64,000 nucleotides of DNA from NCBI RefSeq assembly GCF_018873765.1, contig NC_057926.1, positions 51,265,043-51,329,042 on the forward strand, read 5' to 3'. Shown one piece after another: positions 10,919 through 21,505 of the stretch (the first letter of the stretch is position 1; each line of letters begins with the position of its first letter). The stretch comes from Telopea speciosissima. Lineage: Eukaryota > Streptophyta > Magnoliopsida > Proteales > Proteaceae. The notes beneath the pieces were generated by a model. That model did no database searches. It had not been told where the DNA came from and saw nothing but the letters and a program-made list of their open reading frames with translations. A program made the translations under genes and the position numbers.

Positions 10919-11664
10919 ATGTATTCAATTGAAAATGTTCACCAGAAGTTCACCCCAGTAGCACCACCTCCTCCACTAGTGAGTGAAATGCCGGTCACCG
11001 GAATTCCGGCGAGTTCAACCAACCAGACATACAGTTGGAGTGTTACTCCCACCACACCTACCCTTCCACCTCGCCCCCAAGCTCCAGTTCCTTGGTCTAC
11101 AGGCCTCTGTGGCGGCTGTTCTGATGCTAAGATCTGTAAGTTCAACTAATCTAATCTTGCCAATTCTGTCCAAATATTTCAGAATCTTATATAAATATCT
11201 GATTCCACAGGTTGCGTGTCCATGTATTACCTTCGGCCGAATCTCTGAAATCATCGATAAAGGATCCAGTTCTTGTGGAGCAAATGGAGCACTCTATGCA
11301 TTGATCATGTGTTTGACTGGTTGTCAGTGCTGCTACTCATGTTTCTATCGTTCCAAAATGAAACAACAATATAATCTTCAAAAGGATCCCTGTGGGGATT
11401 GCCTAGTCCATTGTTGCTGTGAGCAATGTGCTCTGTGCCAAGAGTACAAAGAGCTTGAAAACCTCGGATTCGACATGAAAATAGGTTTGTTTCTCTGATA
11501 ATCTCTATTGGGTATTGACGTAATTTGAATTTTGAAGGTGTTAATGGTTAATAATTATATATATCTTGGTGTGATTTTAATTTGCAGGATGGCATGGTAA
11601 TGTGGAAAAGCAGAACCGTGGGGTAGCAATGGCTCCCATTGTCCAAGAAGGCATGAACCGATAG
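10919..11664 (+). pseudogene. PLAC8-domain gene, copy 3, frameshifted
   Basis: Exons by homology are 10919-11135, 11211-11484 and 11588-11664. Exon 2 is 274 bp instead of 285. Eleven bases are missing right after gttgc at its start, removing the middle of the CCxxxxCPC core and shifting the frame, so the normal splice gives a stop within a few codons. The remainder is very close to copy 2 ([33 protein letters not shown]). I looked for an upstream acceptor that restores frame (the AG near 11182) and it does not. Unless an unusual splice is used, the copy is dead. The leader has lost the long CT tract next to the ATG. Another possibility is that only the proline-rich N-terminus is translated. 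Confidence 0.8.
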
Positions 11665-11789
11665 ACTGATTAATGAAGAATATCTGGTTATGGAAGCGTT
11701 TGGCTCTGATTTGAAAGATGAATCTGTTGTTACATATATACATATATGGAGATGAATGAGAAAATACTTAAGTGACCTTAGATTTTGAT

Positions 11790-12490
11790 TTTGAGTACTT
11801 TTTGATTGATGATTGTATTTAATTCTTATATCCTTTCACATAAAGTATGAGATAAAATTGATTTTAATTTTGACTTTAATTCTATTCCCTCGCCCATTCT
11901 GTTCTGTTTCTGGCCGATTTCGGTCTGATACTGACCGATTCAATCCCTGATTCCACTTTTCTATTTCCATTCAATCAGAATCAGATTTAACTCTAAAAGA
12001 AAACAATTCGAATCGGTCAAATTGGCTAGAATCAGGATCGAGTCTTGGCTGATTCAACTGACCGGATACCCATCCCTTGAATGGTGATTCAAGTCAAATG
12101 CTTCTTTTCCTCCGAAGTAGGGATTTCAAGTCTCAACGACTAACAGCTTGAGTTTTGGTGTTAGTTTGGCTCACCTGAATTCCAACATAACCCGTGAAAG
12201 GTACTAAGGACTAAGGAAGGCAAGAACTTAGAAGCAAATCCTTCCATTTTATAATATCGCAAAACGGATCTATAGACATGAAAATAATTATTTTATATAG
12301 ATTAGACATAAAAAAAGTTTACAAAACCTTTGAAATAATTATAAATAAATAAAATTTTAAGTCTTTTTGTAAACTATATACAAAGCATGCCGCTTTGAAA
12401 TTTCTGTCCGATCATGATAGGTAATCTTGTTCCAATGACTTAAGAGTCTTTGATTCAGGTTTCAGGAATACTTCATTGACTTCTTTTTAA
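11790..12490. repeat. Downstream flank duplicated with PLAC8 copy 1
   Basis: It is collinear with 2780-4270: the gttctgtttctggccgat-type block, one 126-bp-type unit (about 11990-12110) and a closing stretch with gtctttgattcaggtttcag. It is shorter than its partner because it lacks the SINE and the two extra tandem units. There is no coding potential. Confidence 0.7.
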
Positions 12491-12699
12491 ATAAAAAATG
12501 GAAAAGAAAAGATAAAATAGAATAAATTAAAATTTCTGTTTAAATAAATGGACCCTAGCATGGATTTTGAATTCAAGAGGGTCTAATAAACCCTTGGAAT
12601 TGAGAATCCATGGAACAACAAACAAATCCCTAAGACTGGAATTTCAGTTTGGGATAAATTCACTAAATCCAGGGAATTGTTGGAGTTATCTGTTTGGAT

Positions 12700-13175
12700 T
12701 CAACATATAATGCTTATCCAACCTTGATTCCTCAACCTAAGAGTATCCAACTTACTGGGTCCTTTATTATTCTTCAACAAGGGAAACAGAAACAATACTG
12801 AGATTACCATTGCAGTTCCAGTAACAAGAAAGACAGGATTCGTTGGATGGGACAAAGGCTCATGCAGCTTTTCGGATGCCAAGAGTATTATAACCCAGTC
12901 TCCAAATGTAGTTCACACGGACATGGGCAAAGATTTCCTTCGAGAGGTTAATGGCAGTAATCATATCCTCCAGTTGTTCTTCATGAGGACAATGCCTCCT
13001 GCCTCATTGCAAGTGTCTGTGCAAGTGAAGCTGTTGCATCTCCAACCATTGTTTCCATTAGTCTCATGGCCAGTAATTGAGACAAAATTATATGCTTCCA
13101 GTCGTACATGGTTCTCTTCATCTTCTCTGAATTTCCTGTCATGCTCACCAATAGCTTTGGTTAGTGGACATTAAT
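12700..13175 (-). pseudogene. Unrecognised decayed host-gene fragment
   Basis: On the minus strand, 13150-12900 reads as protein-like sequence in pieces: MYDWKHIILSQLLAMRLMET, then, in another frame, EEQLEDMITAINLSKEIFAH and VNYIWRLGYNTLGIRKAA. A final stretch at 12880-12700 reads ASEKLHEPLSHPTNPVF and then a hydrophobic segment. The pieces look like exons of a real gene (low stop density, a helical pattern, a possible C-terminal membrane segment), but the reading frame shifts between them. I do not recognise the family and suggest no function. Confidence 0.35.
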
Positions 13176-13959
13176 ACAGACCTGGTAATATTTTACAGAA
13201 TGCCAATATAATCAAAATACCTCTGCTTCCTTAGCTTTAAAAAATATATACGGATTTGAAAATGACATAAAAAGCTATGATTGAAGGAAACAAAAACCCA
13301 AGGACAGAGTATGAAGTTTAGCACTCAACATGATTTTCATTTTCAGGAGAGGAGACAGTTGAGTGCTTCTGACACAAGTTTTATTAGTAAGATAACACCT
13401 ATCTCGGTTGCAGCAATTGATCACAGAGAACATGAAGGACCATGTTTTTTAAAAGCCTTGTGCTTACAAACAATGACTTTGTTTATGGTGACTGGCTTCT
13501 ATTTTCTCAAGGACGATACAATTCACCTATAAAGATAGCTTTAGCTTCTCAAATTGTGTTATTAATTCGTTCAATTAGACCAGAATGAGGGAGAGGGTAA
13601 GAGGAGGAAGAAGAAACTGAAAAAATCTGAGAACATGGAGAAAGACTGGAGTGGTTCAGTCATGCCCATCAAGCACCTTATAGAGATCAGCATGGCATAC
13701 TACCATGAACTTTAGAGAACCGAAAGTAATAACAATGAACAAAACGGTTCTTAGCACAAATTACATGGCATGCTATTCATAGTAAGCCATCAAGAAAAAC
13801 AGAAATGTTTTCATATGAATGCTCAGCATTGAGAAATTACACAACCCATTATGTGGACTGCATTCCATTCAGCTAATTTCTATGCTGGCTGAAGGATGAG
13901 ATGCACATGGATGGAGAAGTGACCAAATCTATTCAATGTAAAAAAACATTAGGAGCAGC

Positions 13960-14330
13960 CAATTTGTAAGATGAGGATGTGATAGATGGATGAACTTAAA
14001 CAAGAATCCTACAGAACAGCTATAATACCAGCAATGTTGTATGGAACTGAATGTTGGGAAACAAATAAACAAAGTGCAGCTGAAATGAGGATGTAGAGTA
14101 AAAAAACTACAAAAGACAAAACAATAGATGAAAGAATTCGAGAGGATCTAGAAATGGCTTCGGTAAAAGGAAAGTTGAAAGAAAGATGTCTGATGTGGCA
14201 TGGGCATTTGCAACAAATTCCTTTGAGTGCACCAATAAGGAGATGAGATATGATGCATTATAGAGTTTAAAAACCAAGAGGTAGACTGAAAATTACTTGA
14301 AAAGAACAAGTGATGAAATTATGAGATATG
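13960..14330 (+). mobile_element. RTE-type LINE fragment
   Basis: The + strand translates to pieces like IPAMLYGTECWETNKQSAAE and DERIREDLEMASVKGKLKER. They are closely parallel to the better preserved copy at 57118-57900 (RPAMIYGAECWIVKKSNIDK). This is the C-terminal tail of plant RTE-clade LINE proteins. It has in-frame stops and both ends are missing. Confidence 0.65.
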
Positions 14331-14379
14331 ATGCATTATAGAGTTCAATCAGCAACAATGGACAATAACACTAGAGGGA

Positions 14380-14535
14380 GGTTTTCATGCACGGCCATAT
14401 AAGGAGGGGAGGGTTACAATGTGTCAAATGGGGTGGGTGGGGGGGGTTGGTCATTTTGACCCCCTCTTCTTGTCCAATGGCAAAGGTCTGTGCTTGACCG
14501 TGCATGGTGCACAGCCGTGCACAAAACCTTTGGCC
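14380..14535. mobile_element. Short MITE
   Basis: The left end (gaggttttcatgcacggcc) pairs with the right end (gccgtgcacaaaacctttgg) in inverted orientation. A G-rich and a C-rich patch lie in between. About 155 bp, non-coding. Confidence 0.55.
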
Positions 14536-15199
14536 ATAACATTATTAAGAATTGAAGGTTGTCTGAGAGAATACTAACGAAGCTGATTGGTTTGATCCAG
14601 TTTCAGCCAACCAAGTGAAGGAGATGATGATCATCAGTATATTCATGACCTGCATGAGGAAGCTGATGGACTACTGTTACAAGCAGCAACCAGCAAGTAC
14701 TAAAAACTTTGGGTCTGACCTCAATCAATATTTTCTTAATTTTACAGAATTGGGCAACGTAATGGTCTTCTGGAAAGAGCATATCAAAAGATCTCCCAAA
14801 ATGAACGACTACTCATGGTGGTCAAGAAAATAGTTAAAAAGCTTTTTACTTGAGAATACCATCCAATAAAGAGGTCAAAGGCAAAGGAACAAATAACAGA
14901 AGTCACAAAGATAAATAATTTCATCATCAAATGAGCTTTAATGGTTGTAGCAAAGAGTATGTGAACAACCAAATCTAACATACATTCAACATGTAACAGA
15001 AACCCCACAACCTATCACCAAAATGCTACAGCTTAATAACAGTAGCAAGGAAGAAAGGGAGAAAAGGAAAGTTAAATACACACTGAGATGATCTTATGTT
15101 CCACATGATTGACCGAATTAAAAAACAAATCATAAACAGTTTGACTGAGAACAGAAATGTTTAAAAGACAGTAAAGAGAAGAAAAATATTAATAGAGAG

Positions 15200-15315
15200 A
15201 GAGATACCCACGCTGCCAGTGTGGGGAGGAATCTGCACACCACACCAATGGGTGTCCTGAAAAAGGTATCATCTATATGGGGCCACATTTTCAAAACAGG
15301 TGAGAGAAAATAATT
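15200..15315 (-). other. Exon-like unrecognised minus-strand stretch
   Basis: The minus strand encodes MWPHIDDTFFRTPIGVVCRF followed by LPTLAAW, which looks like a conserved protein core rather than random sequence. It is bounded by a pyrimidine-rich tract upstream. It could be an exon of the same decayed gene as 12700-13175. The family is unknown. The intervening 13280-15130 shows only LINE, MITE and unassigned AT-rich DNA. Confidence 0.25.
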
Positions 15316-15504
15316 AAAAAAAAAATCTTGTGAGAGGGAAACTGCAAACTGGCAGCATGACAATCTTTTTCCCATATTAATAAGACACTCCCCTTCCTAT
15401 TTTGTTTATATGATATATTACATGGCTGTTCTTGCTTCCTTGTTCATTATACTCTCTAGTCTTGTGAATGCTTCAAGTCAAGGTAGCTTGGATGTAAGAC
15501 AAAG

Positions 15505-15671
15505 AAAAAGGGCGTACCCAATGTACGAAGTTCCTGCTACTGCAGGCTCTGGGAGGGGCATACATATGCAGCCTTACCCCCACTTTTTGTGAAGAGGCCG
15601 TTTCCTTGTTCTAACCTGCGACCACCAGGTTGCAATAGAGCAACCTTACCGTTGCTTCGAGACCCGCCGTC
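15505..15671 (-). mobile_element. Au-type SINE
   Basis: Reverse-complement Au SINE: gggcgtaccc at the tail side, then ggggcatacatatgcagcc and a tRNA-like head ending ggttgcaatagagc. Related 17-bp sequences flank it (ttggatgtaagacaaag at 15488, ttgggtgtaggacatag at 15672; 14 of 17 match), a weathered target-site duplication that implies an old insertion. Confidence 0.8.
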
Positions 15672-16075
15672 TTGGGTGTAGGACATAGTTTATTTAAAAT
15701 ATATACATTTTGTTGAAATGTATTAGATGGCTGTAAATCACAATCATAGAGGTAAGGGGAACCACTGGCTATTTCAAACTAATAATCTCCGTGAACAAAG
15801 GGAAAAAAAAGAACAAACACTGTTGGAAAATACAAGGAGATATATTTTTGATAGTGTGTAAAACAAACCCAAAATTGCAGGTAAATATAAGAAACTAGTG
15901 GTTTCTTGAGTAAAAATTACCTCAAGAATCAAAGCTGTATAAAACCAAACACAAGCACTGCAACTCCAACAAACCCAATGGATTCACCATCTAATAAAGG
16001 GAGAGAAAGAGAGAAGGGGGTTAGGGGGGAGACTCGTCGCTGCCAATGACCATGTGTAGAGACTTCGGTGGGGGT

Positions 16076-16346
16076 GCAACTTGGTCTCTTGACACCTATC
16101 GTGATGAAGCTTGGCTGAGATGGAAGGTAAACCACAGGAGGTGTCGAGTCTATCGACAAAGCAGGGGCCCGAGGACCTCAACAAGCTTAAGGCATGTATT
16201 GAGTCGGGTTTTGGATTCGATTCTCTAGATCTAGATCAAAAGCTTTCCAATACTTCACCAACTTTGGGTCTATAGCATGCCATTAACAAGCAATACAGCG
16301 ATAGCATTTCCAAGTCATCGTCATCGTCTTCGGCTATGCCCTTATA
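16076..16346 (+). pseudogene. DUF1685-like gene fragment, left arm copy
   Basis: The + strand reads EDLNKLKACIESGFGFDS, then LDLDQKLSNTSPTLGL and, after a stop, HAINKQYSDSISKSSSSSS. In DUF1685 plant proteins the pattern is (D/E)DLDELKGCIELGFGF, then LPAL and YAVNKQY. The order and spacing agree. Upstream codons read TYRDEAWLRWKVNHRR, similar to the basic stretch before that motif in the family. Stops show that it is not functional. The identification rests on remembered motifs. Confidence 0.55.
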
Positions 16347-16632
16347 GTGCAATGCGTTGTCTCCCACTGAAAACCCCCCCACACCATTTTCAGCATTAAT
16401 AATCAATCTGTCAGTCTCAACCCCTCCCTTCAGATATGATCTACGTGTTTGTCCACACCCAGATGATCAAAGATTCTAATTCGCATGAACCTTTTGTCAA
16501 TTTTTCACTAGTAGTCAATGATGTTGGGTTGGTAACTTTGTTCTTTTTCTCCACCCCACCCCTCTTTCTCTCTCCCTCTCTCCCTCTCCCCCCCCCCCCC
16601 CCCCCCACCCCACACAAAAAAACAAAAAAAAT

Positions 16633-16991
16633 GGGTCTAACCGTCCACGGATTCTTTTTCTCTAATGGAAAGAGGGGGGCTGCTGTTCGGGAGGGATGGG
16701 GATGTGCTGGGTAGGCGGGGAGTGTGGGAGAGAAGTATGAAGAGAGTGGAGAGAGAAGCGGATAGAGGAAGTTGGAGAGAAAGTCGCAGGTGTCTTAGCC
16801 TCTTAAGAAGGAGTGATTATGAATAGTTAAATTGGAAGGTTTGCTTCAGTGTGTGATAGTGTATGGTGTATGTATTACATACTTCATTTAACTGGCAAAT
16901 CTCCACCTATCTAGAACAGCAACCACCCCCCCCCCCTTTTCCAATAAATGGAAAGAGGTTAGAGAAAAATAATCCATGCAAGGTTGGACCC
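16633..16991. mobile_element. MITE inside the foldback element
   Basis: It starts gggtctaaccgtccacgg and ends, inverted, with ccatgcaaggttggaccc. The shared inner part is attctttttctcta against tagagaaaaataat. About 360 bp, GA-rich core, no coding capacity. Confidence 0.55.
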
Positions 16992-17039
16992 GGTTTTTGT
17001 TTTAGAGGGGAGAAAGAAGATGGTAGGGATAGAAAAGAA

Positions 17040-18136
17040 GAAGAACCAACCCAACATCATAGATTACAACAACAGCTCAGCCTTATCCTAACTAAATGGG
17101 GTTTAACTACACGGATTCTTATAAGGATAAAAAAAAAATGATTAATAATAAGAATAAAGGACAAGGAACACAACAATCACAACTATAAATCAGTCTAAAA
17201 CAAACTAACTGGGATCAACTACACGGATCATTGCCCTCCAATCAGTTCTATTCGACGTCATTCTAGAAACAAGACCTAAACTATGCATGTGTTTCCTCTC
17301 CACTTCTCATCTCCGTTACACTTAGCTTATCCATATGACATTTTTTAACTACCCAACACTCTGCATCATACATCATAGCCGATCTTATGACTCTCCTGTA
17401 ACATTTTCCTTTAAGCTTTAAAAGAATCCGTCGATCACATAACACTCCGGATGCACCTCTCTACTTTTACCATCTTACTTTAATCCTCTATGAGACACCA
17501 TCTTCTATATCACCTTCCTTTACTGATGATTGATCCTAGATACCTAGAAAGTCCACTTTGCGAAATCTCCATTTTATCAACTTTCACCCCCTCATTATCC
17601 ATCCCGGAGTTGCTAGAATTACATACCAAAAACTCCGTCTTCGTTCTACTTATCTAAAATCTTTTTATTCCAAGGTTAATCTCTATAATTCCAGTTTTGC
17701 ATTGATTCCGATTTTTGTCTTATCCACCAAAACAATGTCATTAGCAAAAAACATGCACCAAAGAACCTCATCTTGGATGTCTCTGGTTAATTCATCCATG
17801 ATAAGCGCAAATAGATAAGGGCTTAATGCTAATCCTCTATGTAGCCCAACTGTAATTGGGAATTCACTACCTTGAGCCCTCATGGTTCTTACACTAGTCA
17901 CCACACCATCAATAATTTCTTTAATTATGTCCATATATTTAATCGAAACATGACAAATTAAATCTTTTAAGAATTCTGTCATAAGCTTTTTCTAGGTCAA
18001 TAAAGACCAAATGGAGATCTTTCTTGCTCTCTCTAAATCTTTCCAAGAGTCTCCTACGTAGGTAGATAGCTTTAGTTTTGGATATCCCTAGCATAAAACC
18101 AAATTGATTCTCTAAAATAGTGGTCTCTTTTCTCAA
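17040..18136 (-). mobile_element. RTE-type LINE 3' remnant
   Basis: The minus strand reads, in pieces, GFMLGISKTKAIYLRRRLLE, DLHLVFIDLEKAYDRI, LHRGLALSPYLFALIMDELT and MFFANDIVLVDKT. These are reverse transcriptase blocks ending in a degenerate form of the (Y/F)ADD catalytic box (FAND). The 3' end (+ strand about 17045-17110) has the ttaggataaggctgagctgttgttg-type tail of plant RTE LINEs. It is 5'-truncated and has frame breaks. Confidence 0.75.
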
Positions 18137-18315
18137 GTGTGTTACAATAACCCAGCATCATAAATTACTAGTGAAAATTTGACAAAAGGTTCATGTGAAT
18201 CAAAAGCTTTGATCATCTATTTGTGGACAAACACGTAAATCATATTTGAAGGAAGGGTAGAGACTAGACACACTGCTTACTGCAGCTGAAGATGGTGTAA
18301 GGGCTTCCAAAGGAG

Positions 18316-18590
18316 ACGATGACTTGGAAATGCTATTGTTGTATTGCTTGTTGACGGCATACTATAAACCCAAATCTGGCGAAGTATCGGAAAGCTTGCA
18401 ATCAAGATCTAGAGAATCGAATCTGAAACACAACTCGATACATGCCTTAAGCTTGTCGAGGTCGTCGTTAACGACACTCCTGCTTCGTGGACAGACTCGA
18501 CACCTCCTATGGTTTCCTTCTGCCTTAGCCAAGCCTCATCACGATAAGTGTCAGGAGACTAAGTTGCACCCACCGAAGTCTCAATACATG
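18316..18590 (-). pseudogene. DUF1685-like gene fragment, right arm copy
   Basis: On the minus strand the fragment reads DLDKLKACIELCFRFDSLDL, KLSDTSPDLGL, a stop, then YAVNKQYNNSISKSSS. It is the inverted partner of 16076-16346 and slightly closer to the family motif in places (YAVNKQY). Either both arms were made by inverted duplication of one captured fragment, or they are the terminal repeats of one element. No full gene is present in the window. Confidence 0.55.
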
Positions 18591-19513
18591 GTCATCGACA
18601 ACGACGGGTCTCTCCCCCAACCCCCCCCCCCCTCCCCTTCTCTCTCCAAAATTTTTCTCGTTGATGCATCATTTTTTCTCACCCTTTAGACGAGATTTTT
18701 TTTTTGGCTGCGCAAGAAGAAAAAAAACTCATTCCCGATGCTATTTTAAATTCAAACATGGGAATCTTCTTTCCAGGGGAATATAATCCAAGTACGAGGA
18801 AAAATGAGAGGTAAGAAAGTTGTACAGATTTGTATGGCTTTCTTTTCTTTTCTTTTCTTTTTCATTCATGGAAAACAAACATAGTCTTAGGTTTTACAAT
18901 GTCAAATTTTCAACCACACAGTGTTCCTATTAAGTTATTAACCAACTGAAGAAGCTGACTTGGCCATCTGTTACTTTCCACCTTTTTCAAGCTCTGTTCT
19001 ATCAAAACAAACACCTCCATATATGGTCATCTTCCAAATCCAACATATCTATGCCTTTCCAACACCTGTCTGGTGTAGGTGCAGCTTCCCTTCTTCATCT
19101 CCTTTCTAGAAATGCATAGATTAGTTCAGCATTCTGCAGCAATCGCCAAGACAGTACACATGATTGAACTTTTATTGCCTCATTTGTCATAACCAGATAG
19201 AAGTGAAATCAGGAACCATCTACACAGATAAGCCACTTCAACAACATCTATTTGTAACCTTGTGTTTCCGAATGCTGTTCAATCTCATTGGCAGTTAGAC
19301 TATGGGGCCTGTCAATGTCTTCCTTCTGAATCATTCTATTCAGAAGCGGCCATTAGTTCTTGAAATTCAGATACTTTTCCTCGATCCCAGAAGTTTGAAT
19401 TGGTTCTCTCTTCTTCATTGATTGTCTCCACACAGCAGTAGCAATAGGTTTTGAACAACCAACAGACTAAAAAGAAAAAGAGAAAGAGATGGAGCATACA
19501 GGTCAAACCAGAA

Positions 19514-21505
19514 TCACCAAAAGTCTCCACATGAACAAAACCCATCCTTGAAATGGTGGAAATAATTGGGATCCTTCAAAAGGATCTCTCGCCCAACAAT
19601 CTTTGAGATGAACTTAGCAAAATTGTGGCTGTTACGGCATACCCGGAGGTTCTTGGTAACACGAATGGTTGCCCTTCCCTGCATACTGATCAGGCCAAAA
19701 GAGATGGCCAACATTTCACTATGCCCAATTGGAATGCACTCTCTCTCTTCATCCACATCATGGAGGCTGAAATCTGCATCAGGCACATAACCTTCTTGCT
19801 CTTCCATTTTCTTCATTAAGCCCTGTAATTCCTCATATATCCTCACTGATCTTGGGTGGGAGACATCCCCCACCCCAAACACATGAAACTTGTTCTGGAC
19901 CTCAATCCAGCTATAAGCTTTCCTTGGCTTCAAACCCATATCTCGAATAACTTCTTTCAATCTGATGAGCATATCCATTTTCGTGCTAGCAGCATAAAAG
20001 TTAGACAGTACAACATAATTCTCAGCATTTAGAGGTTCCAACTCAATCAGCTGATCAATGACTCGTTTAGCTATGTTCATGTTTCGGTGGAGCCTGCACC
20101 CATTAAGCAGTGCTCTTTGAACCTCTGCATGCCGTTCAATCTGGTACTCCTTAATAAAGGCCCTAGCTTCATCGAAGTGCCCTGCTTGAGCCAATAGAGC
20201 AACCATTAAAGCGTAGTGGTCAACCTTGGGCGCCGTGATGTGATTGAAGTAAGATCTTCCCTCCTCAACCATCCGCGCGGTGCAACAAGCATGCAGGAGT
20301 GCAACATACATGATCTGATCTGGTTCTATTCCTCCATGTTTTTCCACTTCCCGGAACAATTCAACTGCCAGCTCCCCTTGTCCATGTAAGCTATAACCCA
20401 AAATCATTACAGTCCAAGAGATAGCATCTTTCTCCCCCATTCTTGCGAAAACCTCTGAAGCATATTCCAGGAATCCTGATTTTGCATACATGTCCATCAT
20501 TGCATTTTGGACTGTTACATTTAAGTTGATATTGTTTCTTATTACATATGCATGAATCTCTTTCCCATGTTTACTTGCGGATATTCTTGCACAAGCAGGA
20601 AGAACACTAGAGACCGTCAATGAATCTGGTTTTATCCCTTCAAAATTCATTGATCGGAACAGTTTAAGGCCTTCATTGAATCCCCCATTCTTCACATAAC
20701 CACGAACAATAGCTGTCCATGAAATGGCATCTTTGGAGCGCATTCGATCAAAAACTAAACGAGCATCTCTAATGCTGTTACAATCAAGGTACATTTTCAA
20801 GAGTGAATTGCTCACTAAAACATTGGATTCTAATCCTAGCCTCCTCGCAATCTCATGTACCTTTCTTCCTTCCTGTAGTGATTTTAGACGCCCACAGGCT
20901 CCGCTAACAGTTACCAATGCAACATCATCAACCTCAAAGCCCAGACTCACCATTTGGAGAAAGGTATCAATGGCCGACTTGGGTTTATCTTCCTTGATGT
21001 ATAACCCAACCAGCAAAGTCCAAGAGACCTTGTTCCTCCGAGAGGATTGGCTAAACAAGTATTGTGCGGTATCAGCACTGTCAAGATGCCCATACATTGA
21101 CATTAAAGCTGACAACACATACTCATCGGGACCAAACCCAAGCTTCAGAGCTTGCCCATGAATCTGTTTTCCATAAAACAAGCTGCCCGAAAGACGAGAA
21201 GCAGTTAAAATGCGAGGGAGAGTATGTTTATCGGGACGGACTCCTCGCAGAAGCATGTGATGATAGATCAACATAGCCCGTTCGGGATCTCCATCGCTGA
21301 GATGGCTTTGTACAAGGGTGTTCCAAGCAAAGGTATCTGACAGAGGAATTTCGTCGAACGCTTGATGGGTGGTGGATAAGACTCCAAGTTTAGAAGACCA
21401 AACACGAAAGGGTTGACCATTATGGAGTTGCCTATGAGGAGTTCGGTCCGGTGGTTTTTGAAATGGGAAGAAACACTGAATCTGTAAACATTCACGGAGA
21501 GCCAT
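19514..21505 (-). CDS. DYW-class pentatricopeptide repeat (PLS-type PPR) protein
   Basis: Single exon, 663 aa, as is usual for the family. The N-terminus (MALRECLQIQCFFPFQ...) is basic and poor in acidic residues, compatible with an organellar targeting peptide; which organelle is not clear. Repeated PLS units follow, with typical signatures such as DTFAWNTLVQSHLSDG, DAISWTAIVRGYVKNGG, DAISWTVMILGYSLHGQGE and ACxRLxSLQEGRKVH. An E/E+ region (LLNGCRLHRNMNIAK, IELEPLNAENYVVLSNFYAA) leads to a DYW domain ending CSCGDFW. Such proteins bind organellar RNA and act in C-to-U editing. The HxE motif is present (HSE, 595-597), but the following CxxC reads CRNS (623-626), so one zinc ligand is Ser (codon 19628-19630). 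The terminal triplet is DFW instead of DYW. The start is the first in-frame ATG. Confidence 0.95.
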   Translation of the reverse strand: MALRECLQIQCFFPFQKPPDRTPHRQLHNGQPFRVWSSKLGVLSTTHQAFDEIPLSDTFAWNTLVQSHLSDGDPERAMLIYHHMLLRGVRPDKHTLPRILTASRLSGSLFYGKQIHGQALKLGFGPDEYVLSALMSMYGHLDSADTAQYLFSQSSRRNKVSWTLLVGLYIKEDKPKSAIDTFLQMVSLGFEVDDVALVTVSGACGRLKSLQEGRKVHEIARRLGLESNVLVSNSLLKMYLDCNSIRDARLVFDRMRSKDAISWTAIVRGYVKNGGFNEGLKLFRSMNFEGIKPDSLTVSSVLPACARISASKHGKEIHAYVIRNNINLNVTVQNAMMDMYAKSGFLEYASEVFARMGEKDAISWTVMILGYSLHGQGELAVELFREVEKHGGIEPDQIMYVALLHACCTARMVEEGRSYFNHITAPKVDHYALMVALLAQAGHFDEARAFIKEYQIERHAEVQRALLNGCRLHRNMNIAKRVIDQLIELEPLNAENYVVLSNFYAASTKMDMLIRLKEVIRDMGLKPRKAYSWIEVQNKFHVFGVGDVSHPRSVRIYEELQGLMKKMEEQEGYVPDADFSLHDVDEERECIPIGHSEMLAISFGLISMQGRATIRVTKNLRVCRNSHNFAKFISKIVGREILLKDPNYFHHFKDGFCSCGDFW

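Larger units (their letters stand above)
15975..18690. mobile_element. 2.7-kb foldback element with about 550-bp arms carrying captured gene sequence
   Basis: Left arm 15975-16535 and right arm 18137-18690 are diverged inverted copies. Shared runs include catgaaccttttgtcaa, ctagatct, aagcttaaggcatgta and ggtgtcgagtct, all inverted on the right. Each arm carries a DUF1685-like fragment. The interior (16536-18136) holds a small MITE and an RTE LINE piece. Long arms with a captured host fragment suggest a Pack-MULE or foldback element. I see no clear target duplication, so inverted duplication by another route remains possible. Confidence 0.65.

Noticed and set aside
10983-11498. 171-codon frame reading across PLAC8 copy 3
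   Set aside because: It begins out of frame in exon 1, reads through the intron and only enters the true exon 2 frame because of the deletion; not the gene's real product.
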